A stretch of 27,584 nt of DNA from Bacillus_CJ salitolerans (GCF_042680805.1 NZ_JBHUEM010000033.1:1-27584), one strand, 5' to 3'. Counted from the stretch's first letter, positions 15,835-24,243 are shown. A program made the numbers and translations. Notes: generated by a model not told the origin, from the letters alone.

Positions 15835-17239
15835 GTATTTGTATCAACTACTTGGTAGTCATATCAGTATCTTAATTATTGCATTATTAGTATTGAGTCT
15901 GTCATTTACACATTATGTTGAGAATTTAGTTTATGAAAATAAAGTCGATGAATTAACCTCTTTCGGTGAGAAAATTCTATCAGACTTTGAACGGGAACCC
16001 TTTCTACGAGGAAAACTACTATTAACCCAATATAGTAATTTATTACAAGCAAGAAATACCGAATTAATTGTATTTGATCATAATGCGATTGTTACTTATT
16101 CAAGAAAAGGAATCATACCTAGAATTACGTTAACTGAAAAAGAATGGAACATTCTTTTATCTGGAAACGTCGTACAGCTTAAATATGATCCTGGGAGATT
16201 TGATCAAGCTGTAACATTAGTTGCGCTTCCCTATTTAGTGAATGATCAGTTAATCGGAGGTATTTTACTTTTATCTCCCATTAGTGGAACGCGAGAAATG
16301 ATTAGTCAAATTAATCAATACCTTCTTTATACAGTCCTCATATCATTGTCCATTGCATTTTTATTAAGTTTATTTTTATCTAAATTACATGTAAAACGAA
16401 TCGAAAAAATGAGAGATGCAACCTCCGTTATATCAACAGGGAACTATGATGTGTTTATAAAAGGCTCATCGTTCGATGAAATTGGGGAATTAGCAAGTGA
16501 TTTTAATCAAATGGTACGAAGATTAAAATCCTCACAAGAGGAAATTGAGCACTTAGAGAACAGGAGAAGACAGTTCATGGCTGATGTCTCTCATGAACTG
16601 AGAACTCCATTGACTACAATAAGTGGTGTTATCGAGGGAATCCGCAATGATATGATTCCAGATGACCAAAGGGATAAGGGGTTCCAGCTTATAGATAAAG
16701 AAGCAAAACGGCTGATTCGCCTTGTAAATGAAAATCTAGACTATGAAAAAATTCGCTCAAATCAAGTCATCCTTCATAAAGTAGAAAATAAGCTAATCGA
16801 TATTTTTGAAATTATCAAAGAGCAGCTATCGATTTTAGCAGAGGAAAAGGGGAATAGCATCAGGATTGAAGTTGATTCTGCCACTGAAGTATTGGCCGAT
16901 TATGACAGGCTCATTCAAATCCTCATGAATATCACAAAAAATAGCATCCAATTTACATCAAACGGGACGATTTGGTTAAGAGGGAAAATAGAGCAATCCT
17001 ATACAGTTGTTGAGATAGAAGACACAGGTAGTGGCATTGATCCTAAAGAAATTGATAGTATTTGGCGCAGGTTCTATAAAGCAGATTTATCGAGAACCAG
17101 TAACCCTTATGGGGAATTTGGACTTGGCCTTTCTATCGTAAAGCAGTTAGTCCAGATGCATAAAGGTACCATCGAGGTAGTTAGTGAAAAAGGTAAAGGG
17201 ACTAAGTTTATTATTAAGTTGCCAAGTAAGGAGACCTAA
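15824..17239 (+). CDS. Membrane sensor histidine kinase
   Basis: 471 residues from ATG 15824. Membrane helices near 11-31 and 165-186 frame an outside sensor domain of about 130 residues (32-163) of the PAS/Cache size class. A HAMP linker covers about 187-240; then HisKA with His257 (ADVSHELRTPLTT) and a HATPase domain with N box (NITKNSIQF), G1 (EDTGSGID) and G2 (FGLGLSIV). All catalytic boxes are intact. Partner of the regulator immediately upstream. General build resembles YkoH/YclK/CssS kinases, but I cannot tell which from the sensor sequence. A strong terminator overlaps its stop codon. Confidence 0.92.
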   Translation: MKIKYLYQLLGSHISILIIALLVLSLSFTHYVENLVYENKVDELTSFGEKILSDFEREPFLRGKLLLTQYSNLLQARNTELIVFDHNAIVTYSRKGIIPRITLTEKEWNILLSGNVVQLKYDPGRFDQAVTLVALPYLVNDQLIGGILLLSPISGTREMISQINQYLLYTVLISLSIAFLLSLFLSKLHVKRIEKMRDATSVISTGNYDVFIKGSSFDEIGELASDFNQMVRRLKSSQEEIEHLENRRRQFMADVSHELRTPLTTISGVIEGIRNDMIPDDQRDKGFQLIDKEAKRLIRLVNENLDYEKIRSNQVILHKVENKLIDIFEIIKEQLSILAEEKGNSIRIEVDSATEVLADYDRLIQILMNITKNSIQFTSNGTIWLRGKIEQSYTVVEIEDTGSGIDPKEIDSIWRRFYKADLSRTSNPYGEFGLGLSIVKQLVQMHKGTIEVVSEKGKGTKFIIKLPSKET

Positions 17240-17260
17240 TGTGTTTAGGTCTCTTTTTTT
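17231..17260 (+). terminator. Terminator of the two-component operon
   Basis: GAGACCTAA (17231-17239, including the kinase stop codon) pairs with TTAGGTCTC (17245-17253), followed by seven T's. Confidence 0.88.
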
Positions 17261-17332
17261 GCTAAAACGGTGTCACTAAAGAATAATAAACGAGCAAAAG
17301 CAGATAATGAAAAAAAAGAGGGGGATATCTGT

Positions 17333-17647
17333 ATGAAAATGTTATTGAATGTAATGACTACAATCTTCTTACTATTGGGAGGCGGAGCTATAAATGGTGT
17401 TGCTGAAGCTCATCCACATGAACTCACTATGAATCATCACAAAAAGCTTACAGAAGAACAAAAGCAAGAGCTTGCAAGATTACATAAGGAAGCCATTGAA
17501 AAACAAAAGAAAATTATTATTAAATATGTGGAATATGGCGTGATTACGGAGGAAAAGGGAAAGCGAATGTTAGAAAAAACAGATAAGTATTATAAAGAAT
17601 TAGAAGAGCATGATTATATTCCAAGATGGGAAATTAAGACACACTAA
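17333..17647 (+). CDS. Secreted DUF2680 (YckD-like) protein
   Basis: 104 residues from ATG 17333, seven bases after GAGGGGGAT; an in-frame start at 17270 has no ribosome binding site. Signal peptide 1-25 or so (ending GVAEA), then HPHELTMNHH. The rest is one DUF2680 domain: LTEEQKQELARLHKEAIEKQ, then IIKYVEYGVITEEKGKRML and a final Trp/Pro segment, all typical of B. subtilis YckD. The family is secreted, two-helix and of unknown function. It follows the two-component operon but has a terminator between, so it is probably expressed separately. Confidence 0.8.
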   Translation: MKMLLNVMTTIFLLLGGGAINGVAEAHPHELTMNHHKKLTEEQKQELARLHKEAIEKQKKIIIKYVEYGVITEEKGKRMLEKTDKYYKELEEHDYIPRWEIKTH

Positions 17648-17652
17648 TTTGC

Positions 17653-17683
17653 AGGGACATGGGTAATCACCATGTCCCTATTT
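17653..17683 (+). terminator. Hairpin terminator after the DUF2680 gene
   Basis: AGGGACATGG (17653-17662) pairs with CCATGTCCCT (17670-17679); tail ATTTAT is short. Confidence 0.7.
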
Positions 17684-17736
17684 ATAAAATTATCAGAATA
17701 TTGATTGGTAATGAATGATTTTGGGGTCAATAAAGA

Positions 17737-17769
17737 TTGTTTTTGATCGGAAATGGTTGTTTTTGATTG
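17737..17769 (+). promoter_or_regulatory. Probable FruR operator: two direct repeats 20 bp apart
   Basis: TTGTTTTTGATCG (17737-17749) and TTGTTTTTGATTG (17757-17769) are direct repeats on the same face of the helix; the second overlaps the -35 box. Direct repeats of this kind are typical for DeoR-family sugar regulators, and the next gene encodes one. Confidence 0.65.
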
Positions 17770-17795
17770 AAAAATGTAATCGCTTACGATATGAT
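17767..17795 (+). promoter_or_regulatory. fru operon sigma-A promoter
   Basis: TTGAAA (17767-17772), 17-base spacer, TATGAT (17790-17795). Confidence 0.75.
17774..17788 (+). promoter_or_regulatory. cre site for CcpA inside the fru promoter
   Basis: ATGTAATCGCTTACG matches the consensus WTGNAANCGNWWNCW at every fixed position but the last. It fills the spacer between -35 and -10, so CcpA with HPr-Ser46-P would block RNA polymerase. Confidence 0.8.
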
Positions 17796-17837
17796 AAGGA
17801 CATAATCAATAAAAGAAAGTAATTTGGAGGTGACACG

Positions 17838-18593
17838 GTGCTGACACCGGAAAGACACCGCATTATTCTTGAACTTTTAGAGAAAAAGGAAGTTGTTAAA
17901 TTACAGGAACTCGTTGAAGCAACCTTTTCATCAGAATCTACCATACGCCGTGACTTAAGTCAGCTAGAGGAAAATAAGCAGTTAAAGCGTGTACATGGAG
18001 GGGCCTCTCTACTAAAGCAAAAAAGTGAAGAATTAAGTATTACAGAAAAAGCCACAAAGAACTTGGCTGAAAAAGAAAGCATTGCTAAACATGCAGCTAG
18101 TCTTATCCGCGATGGAGATTGTATCTTTCTAGATGCAGGGACGACAACCTACCAGATGATTAGTCATATAAAGGCAAACGATATTAAAGTCGTTACAAAT
18201 GGACTCACACATTTAGAAGCATTATTTGATAGAAATATAGAAACCTATTTAACAGGAGGCTATATTAAGCAAAAGACAAAAGCATTGATTGGCCGTGGTG
18301 CTCTAGAAGGTCTGCAATCGTATCAATTTGATAAAAGTTTTATTGGAGTAAATGGCATTCACCCAAACTACGGCTTTACAACTCCAGACCCTGAGGAAGC
18401 GGCCGTCAAGAATTTGGCGATTCATTTAGGGCAAAGAGTGTATGTCTTAGCTGACCACTCCAAATTTCACGATGTGACGTTTGCAAAAGTAGCAAATTTA
18501 GAAGATGCAATCGTTATAACAAATGAATCTGATCCCGAAATTCTTGAAGCATTTACAGATAAATTAACAATAGAGGTTGTGACAACATCATGA
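17838..18593 (+). CDS. fruR: DeoR-family fructose operon regulator
   Basis: 251 residues from GTG 17838, seven bases after GGAGGTG. N-terminal helix-turn-helix 5-57 (ERHRIILELLEKKEVV, then STIRRDLSQLEE and KRVHGGA, the DeoR signature). The effector-binding domain has DGDCIFLDAGTTTYQM and the late ADHSKFHDV block that binds sugar phosphates. It should sense fructose-1-phosphate and act on the direct repeats just upstream. Its stop overlaps the fruK start by four bases (ATGA). Confidence 0.9.
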   Translation: MLTPERHRIILELLEKKEVVKLQELVEATFSSESTIRRDLSQLEENKQLKRVHGGASLLKQKSEELSITEKATKNLAEKESIAKHAASLIRDGDCIFLDAGTTTYQMISHIKANDIKVVTNGLTHLEALFDRNIETYLTGGYIKQKTKALIGRGALEGLQSYQFDKSFIGVNGIHPNYGFTTPDPEEAAVKNLAIHLGQRVYVLADHSKFHDVTFAKVANLEDAIVITNESDPEILEAFTDKLTIEVVTTS

Positions 18594-19504
18594 TATACAC
18601 ATGTACATTAAATCCATCTATTGACTACGTTGTTGAACTAGATCAGCTACAGGTTGGTTCGCTTAATCGAACGAAGCAATCCTTTTACTACCCTGGTGGA
18701 AAAGGAATTAACGTTTCTAGAGTGCTTAGTAATATTGGAATAGAAAATACAGCTCTTGGATATGTAGGAGGATTTACAGGTCGTTTTATTAAAGACTTTT
18801 TATCGAATGAAGGTATTCCACATCAATTTATTGAGGTGGAAGAACCCACTAGAATTAATGTCAAATTAAAGACAAATCGTGAGACTGAAGTAAACGGGGC
18901 GGGTCCCTATATTTCTGTTGTAAAACAAAAATCCTTACTGAATTATTTACATTCCTTAACGAAAGAAGACTACCTTGTTTTAGCGGGTAGCTTACCATCA
19001 TCTATTTCGGTTGATTTCTACACTTCAATTGCACAGCTTTGTTCAAAAAAAGATATTCCTTTTATCATTGATGTATCAGGTCCAGCATTACAAGAGGTGC
19101 TCTCCTTTAAGCCGCTTTTGGTAAAGCCAAACCAGCATGAGTTAGGTGATTTACTAGGGGTAACCATTGAAACCAAAGCGGAAGCAGCCTTGTATGGGAA
19201 GAGATTAGTCGAACAAGGAGCACAAAATGTCATCGTCTCTATGGGAGGAGCGGGGGCTGTTTTCATTAATCAAGACATAACAGCCTTTGCAAATGTCCCA
19301 ATAGGAATCGTTCGGAATTCAGTAGGAGCTGGAGATTCCACTGTTGCTGGATTCTTAGCAGCCTATGTAAAAACAGCTGATGTATTACAAGCCTTTCAAT
19401 TCGGTGTAGCTGCAGGAAGTGCCACTGCTTTTTCATCTGATTTATGTAAAAAGGAACAAGTTGAAAACATCCTTCCACAAGTCAAAGTGGAAAGGGTAGG
19501 ATAA
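18590..19504 (+). CDS. fruK: 1-phosphofructokinase
   Basis: 304 residues, the normal length. Phosphorylates fructose-1-phosphate to fructose-1,6-bisphosphate in the cytoplasm with ATP. PfkB-family signatures: YYPGGKGINVSRVL (residues 33-46) and VRNSVGAGDSTVAGF (241-255), with Asp249 as catalytic base in the anion-hole motif GAGD. Translationally coupled to fruR and followed 13 bases later by fruA, the standard order. Confidence 0.95.
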   Translation: MIYTCTLNPSIDYVVELDQLQVGSLNRTKQSFYYPGGKGINVSRVLSNIGIENTALGYVGGFTGRFIKDFLSNEGIPHQFIEVEEPTRINVKLKTNRETEVNGAGPYISVVKQKSLLNYLHSLTKEDYLVLAGSLPSSISVDFYTSIAQLCSKKDIPFIIDVSGPALQEVLSFKPLLVKPNQHELGDLLGVTIETKAEAALYGKRLVEQGAQNVIVSMGGAGAVFINQDITAFANVPIGIVRNSVGAGDSTVAGFLAAYVKTADVLQAFQFGVAAGSATAFSSDLCKKEQVENILPQVKVERVG

Positions 19505-19517
19505 AGGGGGAATAACG

Positions 19518-21389
19518 ATGAAGATTACAGAGCTATTAAAAGCGGACACAATTATTCTTGATCTGAAATCACAGTCAAAGTCCGACGTAATTAGAGAATT
19601 AGCTGATCAGCTTTTTGAAGCAGGAAGACTTGCTGATAAAGATCAATTTATTCAAGCGATTGAAGGAAGGGAAGCCCAAAGTACAACTGGAATTGGCGAG
19701 GGGATAGCCATTCCTCATGCGAAAACAAGTGCTGTAAAAATCCCAGCTATTGCCTTTGGGAGATCGAAGCAAGGTATTGATTATGAAGCACTTGATGGAC
19801 AAATGAGCCATTTGTTCTTTATGATAGCCGCAAGCGAAGGCGCAAACAATGAGCATTTGGAAACCTTATCAAGGTTATCCTCCTTTTTAATGGATCCTCA
19901 TTTCCGTGAAAAATTAGAAGCAGCTTCATCGGTTGATGAGGTGTTAGCTGCCATTGATGCGAAAGAGGGGGAAGAGGAGGTAGAAGAAGCTCATTCAGAA
20001 CAGAATATAGGAAAAATACTTGCGATTACCGCTTGCCCAACGGGTATTGCTCATACGTATATGGCAGCAGATTCTCTAAAAGCGAAGGCTAAGGAATTAG
20101 GAGTCGACATTAAAGTTCAAACTTGTGGTTCAAGTGGTGTGAAAAACCAACTCACACCTGAAGAAATAGCGGAAGCAAAAGCAATAATTGTAGCAGCCGA
20201 TACACAAGTAGATTTGTCTCCATTAAAAGGAAAGCATGTCATTCAAGTTCCAGTAGCACAGGCCATTCGTAATCCACAAGAGCTTATTGAGCAGGCGCTT
20301 AAACAGGATGCTCCATTGTATAAAGGTTCTGATTCTGATAAGCAAGAGTCGAAGGGGAATCAAGGCACTCAAAGAACAGGCTTTTATAAGCATCTGATGA
20401 GTGGTGTTTCTAATATGCTTCCTTTTGTTGTTGGTGGAGGTATTTTAATTGCCATCTCGTTTATTTTTGGAATTAAGGCGTTTGATCCCGAAGATCCTTC
20501 GTATCACCCGATTGCGGAAGCCCTTATGACGATTGGAGGTGGAAATGCCTTCGGATTAATGATTCCAGTTTTAGCTGCATTCATCGCAATGAGTATTGCA
20601 GACCGTCCTGGTTTCGCACCTGGTATGGTAGGTGGATTTATGGCAGCAAGTGGTGGAGCAGGTTTCTTAGGAGGACTAATTGCTGGTTTCTTAGCAGGAT
20701 ATCTTGTAGTCCTACTAAAGAAGGCTTTTGAAGGATTACCACAATCACTAGAAGGTATAAAACCTGTCTTACTTTATCCCTTATTTGGTATTTTAATTAC
20801 TGGATTACTCATGATGTATGTCATTATTGAACCAGTCAAAGCCTTAAATGATGCATTAACAGTTTGGTTAGAGGGAATGGGAGCAGGTAACCTCATATTC
20901 TTAGGACTTCTGTTAGGTGGTATGATGGCAATTGATATGGGTGGACCGATTAATAAGGCTGCATTTACATTTGGTATTGCGATGATTGATGCAGGTAACT
21001 ATGCACCACATGCGGCAATTATGGCAGGGGGAATGGTCCCGCCATTAGGTATTGCTCTAGCAACGACGTTATTTAAAAGAAAGTTCACTAGATCTGAACG
21101 TGAAGCAGGTAAAACAAACTATATTATGGGTGCTTCCTTTATTACAGAAGGTGCGATACCATTTGCTGCTGCAGACCCTGGTAGAGTTATTCCCTCAATC
21201 GTTGTGGGATCTGCAGTCGCAGGAGCCCTTTCGATGGTCTTTGGTATTGGCTTACCAGCACCACACGGTGGAGCGTTTGTGATCCCTATTGTGAATGGGA
21301 ATCCACTATTATATATACTAGCAATTGTGATTGGAGCAATCATTACTGCCTTAATGCTAGGTTTTTGGAAGAAGGAAGTAAAAGAATAA
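19518..21389 (+). CDS. fruA: PTS fructose transporter, EIIABC
   Basis: 623 residues from ATG 19518 behind AAAGGGGGAA. Takes up fructose and phosphorylates it at C1. Domain order A-B-C: EIIA 1-145 with phospho-His67 (IGEGIAIPHAKT); EIIB about 165-265 with phospho-Cys173 (ITACPTGIAHTYMAA); EIIC about 285-620 with many membrane segments and the loop GGNAFGLMIPVLAAF, ending GAPHGG-like APHGGAF and a basic tail. All phospho-transfer residues are intact. A long hairpin follows the stop before ptsH. Confidence 0.95.
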   Translation: MKITELLKADTIILDLKSQSKSDVIRELADQLFEAGRLADKDQFIQAIEGREAQSTTGIGEGIAIPHAKTSAVKIPAIAFGRSKQGIDYEALDGQMSHLFFMIAASEGANNEHLETLSRLSSFLMDPHFREKLEAASSVDEVLAAIDAKEGEEEVEEAHSEQNIGKILAITACPTGIAHTYMAADSLKAKAKELGVDIKVQTCGSSGVKNQLTPEEIAEAKAIIVAADTQVDLSPLKGKHVIQVPVAQAIRNPQELIEQALKQDAPLYKGSDSDKQESKGNQGTQRTGFYKHLMSGVSNMLPFVVGGGILIAISFIFGIKAFDPEDPSYHPIAEALMTIGGGNAFGLMIPVLAAFIAMSIADRPGFAPGMVGGFMAASGGAGFLGGLIAGFLAGYLVVLLKKAFEGLPQSLEGIKPVLLYPLFGILITGLLMMYVIIEPVKALNDALTVWLEGMGAGNLIFLGLLLGGMMAIDMGGPINKAAFTFGIAMIDAGNYAPHAAIMAGGMVPPLGIALATTLFKRKFTRSEREAGKTNYIMGASFITEGAIPFAAADPGRVIPSIVVGSAVAGALSMVFGIGLPAPHGGAFVIPIVNGNPLLYILAIVIGAIITALMLGFWKKEVKE

Positions 21390-21395
21390 CAACTC

Positions 21396-21428
21396 CAAAG
21401 GCACAAATGCATAGCATTTGTGCCTTTG
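21396..21428 (+). other. 15-bp perfect hairpin between fruA and ptsH
   Basis: CAAAGGCACAAATGC (21396-21410), loop ATA, then the exact complement (21414-21428). The next bases are CGATAAACTTTTT, so no immediate T run; it could be a weak terminator, an RNA-processing site or a barrier that protects the upstream mRNA end. Confidence 0.8.
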
Positions 21429-21478
21429 CGATAAACTTTTTAAAGAAGCAAATTCACATGCAAAAGGAGATAGTTAAA

Positions 21479-21745
21479 ATGGCAGAAAGAACATTTACGA
21501 TAACAAGCGAGTCTGGGCTTCATGCACGTCCAGCAACGGTTTTAGTCCAAACAGTAAGTGGTTTCGATAGCGATATCAATTTGGAGTACAATGGGCGAAG
21601 TGTAAATTTAAAATCAATTATGGGTGTTATGTCACTAGGTGTTCCAAAAGGATCAACAATAAAAGTAACAGCTGAAGGATCTGATGCAGATGTAGCATTG
21701 GATGCTGTCGAAGCAGCTTTAAAAAAGGAAGGTTTAGGGGAGTAA
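21479..21745 (+). CDS. ptsH: HPr phosphocarrier protein
   Basis: 88 residues, normal size; start ATG 21479 follows AAAAGGAGATAG. Carries phosphate from enzyme I to EIIA. His15 (SGLHARPAT) is the phospho-relay residue and Ser46 (LKSIMGVMSLG) the HPr-kinase site, so this copy can also act as CcpA corepressor. It is usually next to ptsI and near ptsG in Bacillus; here it is linked to fructose genes. Stop and ptsI start are one base apart. Confidence 0.95.
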   Translation: MAERTFTITSESGLHARPATVLVQTVSGFDSDINLEYNGRSVNLKSIMGVMSLGVPKGSTIKVTAEGSDADVALDAVEAALKKEGLGE

Positions 21746-21746
21746 C

Positions 21747-23465
21747 ATGACAGAAAAGATCAAAGGGATTGCTGCCTCAAACGGAATTGCAATCGCAAAG
21801 GCCTATAAACTTGTTCAGCCTCAATTAGACATAGAAAAAATAGCGATTCAAAATAGTGAACAAGAGATAAACAGACTTAACACAGCAATACAAACATCTT
21901 CAGAAGAGCTTGAACATATTAAAGAACAGGCAAGAACAGAATTAGGTGAGGATAAAGCAGCGATATTTGCAGCACACCTTCTTGTTTTACGGGATCCGGA
22001 GCTTATTCAGCCTGTTCAAGACAAAATAAAGCAAGAACAAGTAAATGCAGAATACGCATTACATGAAACCGCAAGCCAATTTATTCAAATGTTTGAGCAA
22101 ATGGATAATGAATATATGAAAGAACGTGCTGCTGATATACGAGATGTTACAAAAAGGGTTGTAGGTCATTTACTTGGAGTTGAAATTCCAAATCCGAGCT
22201 TACTTACTGAAGAGGTTATTATCGTAACTGATGATTTAACACCTTCAGATACAGCACAGTTAAATCGAAAGTATGTAAAAGGCTTTACAACTGATATTGG
22301 CGGAAGAACCTCTCATTCAGCTATTATGGCTCGTTCTATGGAGATTCCGGCAGTTGTTGGAACCAAGACGGTAACAGCTGATATCCAAACAGGAGACCTA
22401 TTAATAGTGGATGGTTTAGATGGTTTCGTATTTATTAATCCAAGTGATGAGATTATTCATACTTATCATCAAAAGCTGAGTGACTATAATGAAAAAAAGG
22501 CAATATGGGCAGCCTTAAAGGATCAAAAGACGGTCTCAGGTGATGGACATGTTGTTGAATTAGCTGCAAATATTGGAACTCCTGAAGATGTTAGAGGAGT
22601 TTTAGATAACGGAGGAGAAGGGGTTGGACTGTACCGAACCGAATTTCTTTATATGGGCCGAGATCAGCTTCCAACTGAAGAAGAACAGTATACAGCTTAC
22701 AAAAAAGTGTTAGAGAGTATGGGAGGTAAACCTGTCGTCGTAAGAACATTAGACATCGGTGGAGATAAAGAGCTTCCTTATCTACACTTACCAAAGGAAA
22801 TGAATCCGTTCCTTGGCTATCGAGCTATTCGTCTTTGTCTAGAAGAACAGGATATTTTCCGTACTCAGCTTCGTGCTTTGCTTAGAGCAAGCACACAAGG
22901 TAACCTCAAAATCATGTTTCCCATGATTGCAACAATAGAAGAGTTTATACAAGCAAAAAGTATACTTTTAGAAGAAAAATCTATACTACAATCGAGCGGG
23001 ATCGAAGTTTCTGATCAAATTGAAATTGGGATGATGGTTGAAATTCCTTCGTCAGCTATACTAGCGGATCAGTTTGCAAAAGAGGTTGATTTTTTTAGCA
23101 TAGGTACAAACGATTTAATTCAATATACATTGGCAGCTGATCGCATGAATGAAAGGGTATCCTACTTATATCAGCCGTATCATCCAGCGATATTAAGGCT
23201 TATCAATATGGTAATTGAAGCAGCTCATAGAGAAGGGAAATGGGTTGGAATGTGCGGGGAAATGGCAGGAGATCAAATGGCCATACCAATCTTACTAGGT
23301 TTGGGATTAGATGAATTTTCTATGAGTGCATCATCAATATTACCAGCTCGCTCACTTATAAAGAACCTTTCAAAGGCAAAGCTTGAATCCCTTAAAGGAG
23401 AAATCCTTTCAAAAAGCACTGCTGAAGAAGTGCTGGAAGTTGTAAAAAAGTTAATTAATCCATAA
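21747..23465 (+). CDS. ptsI: PTS enzyme I (phosphoenolpyruvate-protein phosphotransferase)
   Basis: 572 residues from ATG 21747, ribosome binding site TAGGGGAG inside the end of ptsH. Transfers phosphate from PEP to HPr. The HPr-binding helical part is about 30-145; phospho-His190 lies in DIGGRTSHSAIMARS; the TIM-barrel PEP site shows GVGLYRTEFLYM, FSIGTNDLIQYTLAADR and the catalytic Cys in GMCGEMAGD. Everything needed for activity is present. Last gene of the fru operon; no clear terminator follows, only the repeat array. Confidence 0.95.
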   Translation: MTEKIKGIAASNGIAIAKAYKLVQPQLDIEKIAIQNSEQEINRLNTAIQTSSEELEHIKEQARTELGEDKAAIFAAHLLVLRDPELIQPVQDKIKQEQVNAEYALHETASQFIQMFEQMDNEYMKERAADIRDVTKRVVGHLLGVEIPNPSLLTEEVIIVTDDLTPSDTAQLNRKYVKGFTTDIGGRTSHSAIMARSMEIPAVVGTKTVTADIQTGDLLIVDGLDGFVFINPSDEIIHTYHQKLSDYNEKKAIWAALKDQKTVSGDGHVVELAANIGTPEDVRGVLDNGGEGVGLYRTEFLYMGRDQLPTEEEQYTAYKKVLESMGGKPVVVRTLDIGGDKELPYLHLPKEMNPFLGYRAIRLCLEEQDIFRTQLRALLRASTQGNLKIMFPMIATIEEFIQAKSILLEEKSILQSSGIEVSDQIEIGMMVEIPSSAILADQFAKEVDFFSIGTNDLIQYTLAADRMNERVSYLYQPYHPAILRLINMVIEAAHREGKWVGMCGEMAGDQMAIPILLGLGLDEFSMSASSILPARSLIKNLSKAKLESLKGEILSKSTAEEVLEVVKKLINP

Positions 23466-23486
23466 CCATTAGTTAGAGTAGATTTG

Positions 23487-23702
23487 GAGTTGCAAAAAGA
23501 GTTGTTGCCCGAAAAGTTGGAGTTGCTGAAAAAGTTGTCAGAGTTGCCGATAAAATTTTCAGAGTTGCTGATAAACGCACCAAAGTTGACGGTAAAATCG
23601 AAAGTTGATGATAAATTCAAAAACTTGCTGATAAAATCATATAGTTGCTGAAAAAATTCAAATAGTTGCCGATAATATCGAACAAGTTGATAATAAAATT
23701 CC
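23487..23702. repeat. Second array of degenerate GTTG-YYGATAAA units, 19-21 bp spacing
   Basis: From 23543 the cores start at 23543, 23564, 23585, 23604, 23624 (CTTG), 23644, 23665 and 23686, giving spacings of 21, 21, 19, 20, 20, 21 and 21. Units such as AGTTGCCGATAAAATTTTC and AGTTGCTGATAAAATCATA are the same as in the array at 5752-5912. The first 55 bases (23487-23541) hold irregular, shortened units. Noncoding. Confidence 0.75.
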
Positions 23703-23711
23703 AGAGTCTAT

Positions 23712-24028
23712 AAAAAAGACGAGATAACAGCCAAATGGATCTTGCAAAACTAGTAGGGAAGCTTATATGGCAAAATTTTACGAAAAAAATGCCCAAAATG
23801 AATAAAAAATTGCACAATTCTATAGAAAATGCCGTATTTTTAAGGGTGAGTGTAAGAGGCGAGATTCCTTCAAAGAACGGCTGGCTGGAGAACATGCAGG
23901 GAATTACGCTGAGGGAAGAGGGGTACTTATGGTGAATCTTTGCCAAAGTTGCTACCTCCTGTCGCAAATCAAAGAAATGCCAGTACATCCAGTACAAGCT
24001 CGGAATGGGAGTCCCTTCATGGGAACCT
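23712..24028. other. Gene-free stretch with degraded hairpins
   Basis: Two short open frames cross it on opposite strands, but neither has a ribosome binding site or recognisable product. Near the end CTTTG / CAAAG enclose TTGC / GCAA around TACCTCCTGTC (23940-23978), and TCCC / GGGA follows at 24011-24023. The first hairpin recalls one arm of the element at 12945-13142. A decayed transposon-linked RNA is possible; nothing firm. Confidence 0.3.
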
Positions 24029-24045
24029 AGCAAAAAGAAAAGAAT

Positions 24046-24075
24046 AGCAGACAGCAGAGTTCTGCTCTTTTTTTT
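24046..24075 (+). terminator. Rho-independent terminator
   Basis: AGCAGA (24046-24051) pairs with TCTGCT (24061-24066), followed by C and nine T's. A looser outer pairing TAGCAAAAAG / CTTTTTTTTTGCTA encloses it. Could end the fru-pts transcript or a transcript from the preceding stretch. Confidence 0.65.
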
Positions 24076-24113
24076 TGCTAAAAGCAGGAAGAGTATAAAC
24101 GATTACTGTAGGA

Positions 24114-24197
24114 GGAACCCGCTCTATATGATTCGAAGAAGTGTAAGTGGAGGATAAGGAAAACCTCCACTGATTGAAGTTGAAGTTTCCCCTTATC
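24114..24197 (+). repeat. Internally deleted third copy of the structured repeat element
   Basis: From GATTCGAAGAAGTGTAAGTGG (split at 24130) the sequence follows the nexus arm of 7019-7222, then jumps straight into AGGATAAGGAAAACCTCCAC, the 3' pseudoknot part, through CTGATTGAAGTT. The roughly 120 bases between are missing. The remaining AGTGGAGG / CCTCCACT can still pair. Confidence 0.6.
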
Positions 24198-24243
24198 GAA
24201 AAATTACCTATTAAAGATACAAAGTAGTAAGTGAGTAGTAAGT

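Noticed and set aside
15121..17239. Naming the two-component pair cssRS
   Set aside because: Proximity to htrA suggests it, but a foldase and a repeat-protein gene lie between and the sensor domain shows no feature that I can tie to CssS.
21396..21450. Terminator ending the fru operon before ptsH
   Set aside because: No T run directly after the stem and ptsH has no obvious promoter of its own, so full termination is unlikely; recorded as a hairpin of unknown effect.
23617..24033. 138-codon minus-strand open frame after the fru-pts operon
   Set aside because: Runs through the degenerate array and hairpins, no start signal, no recognisable domain.
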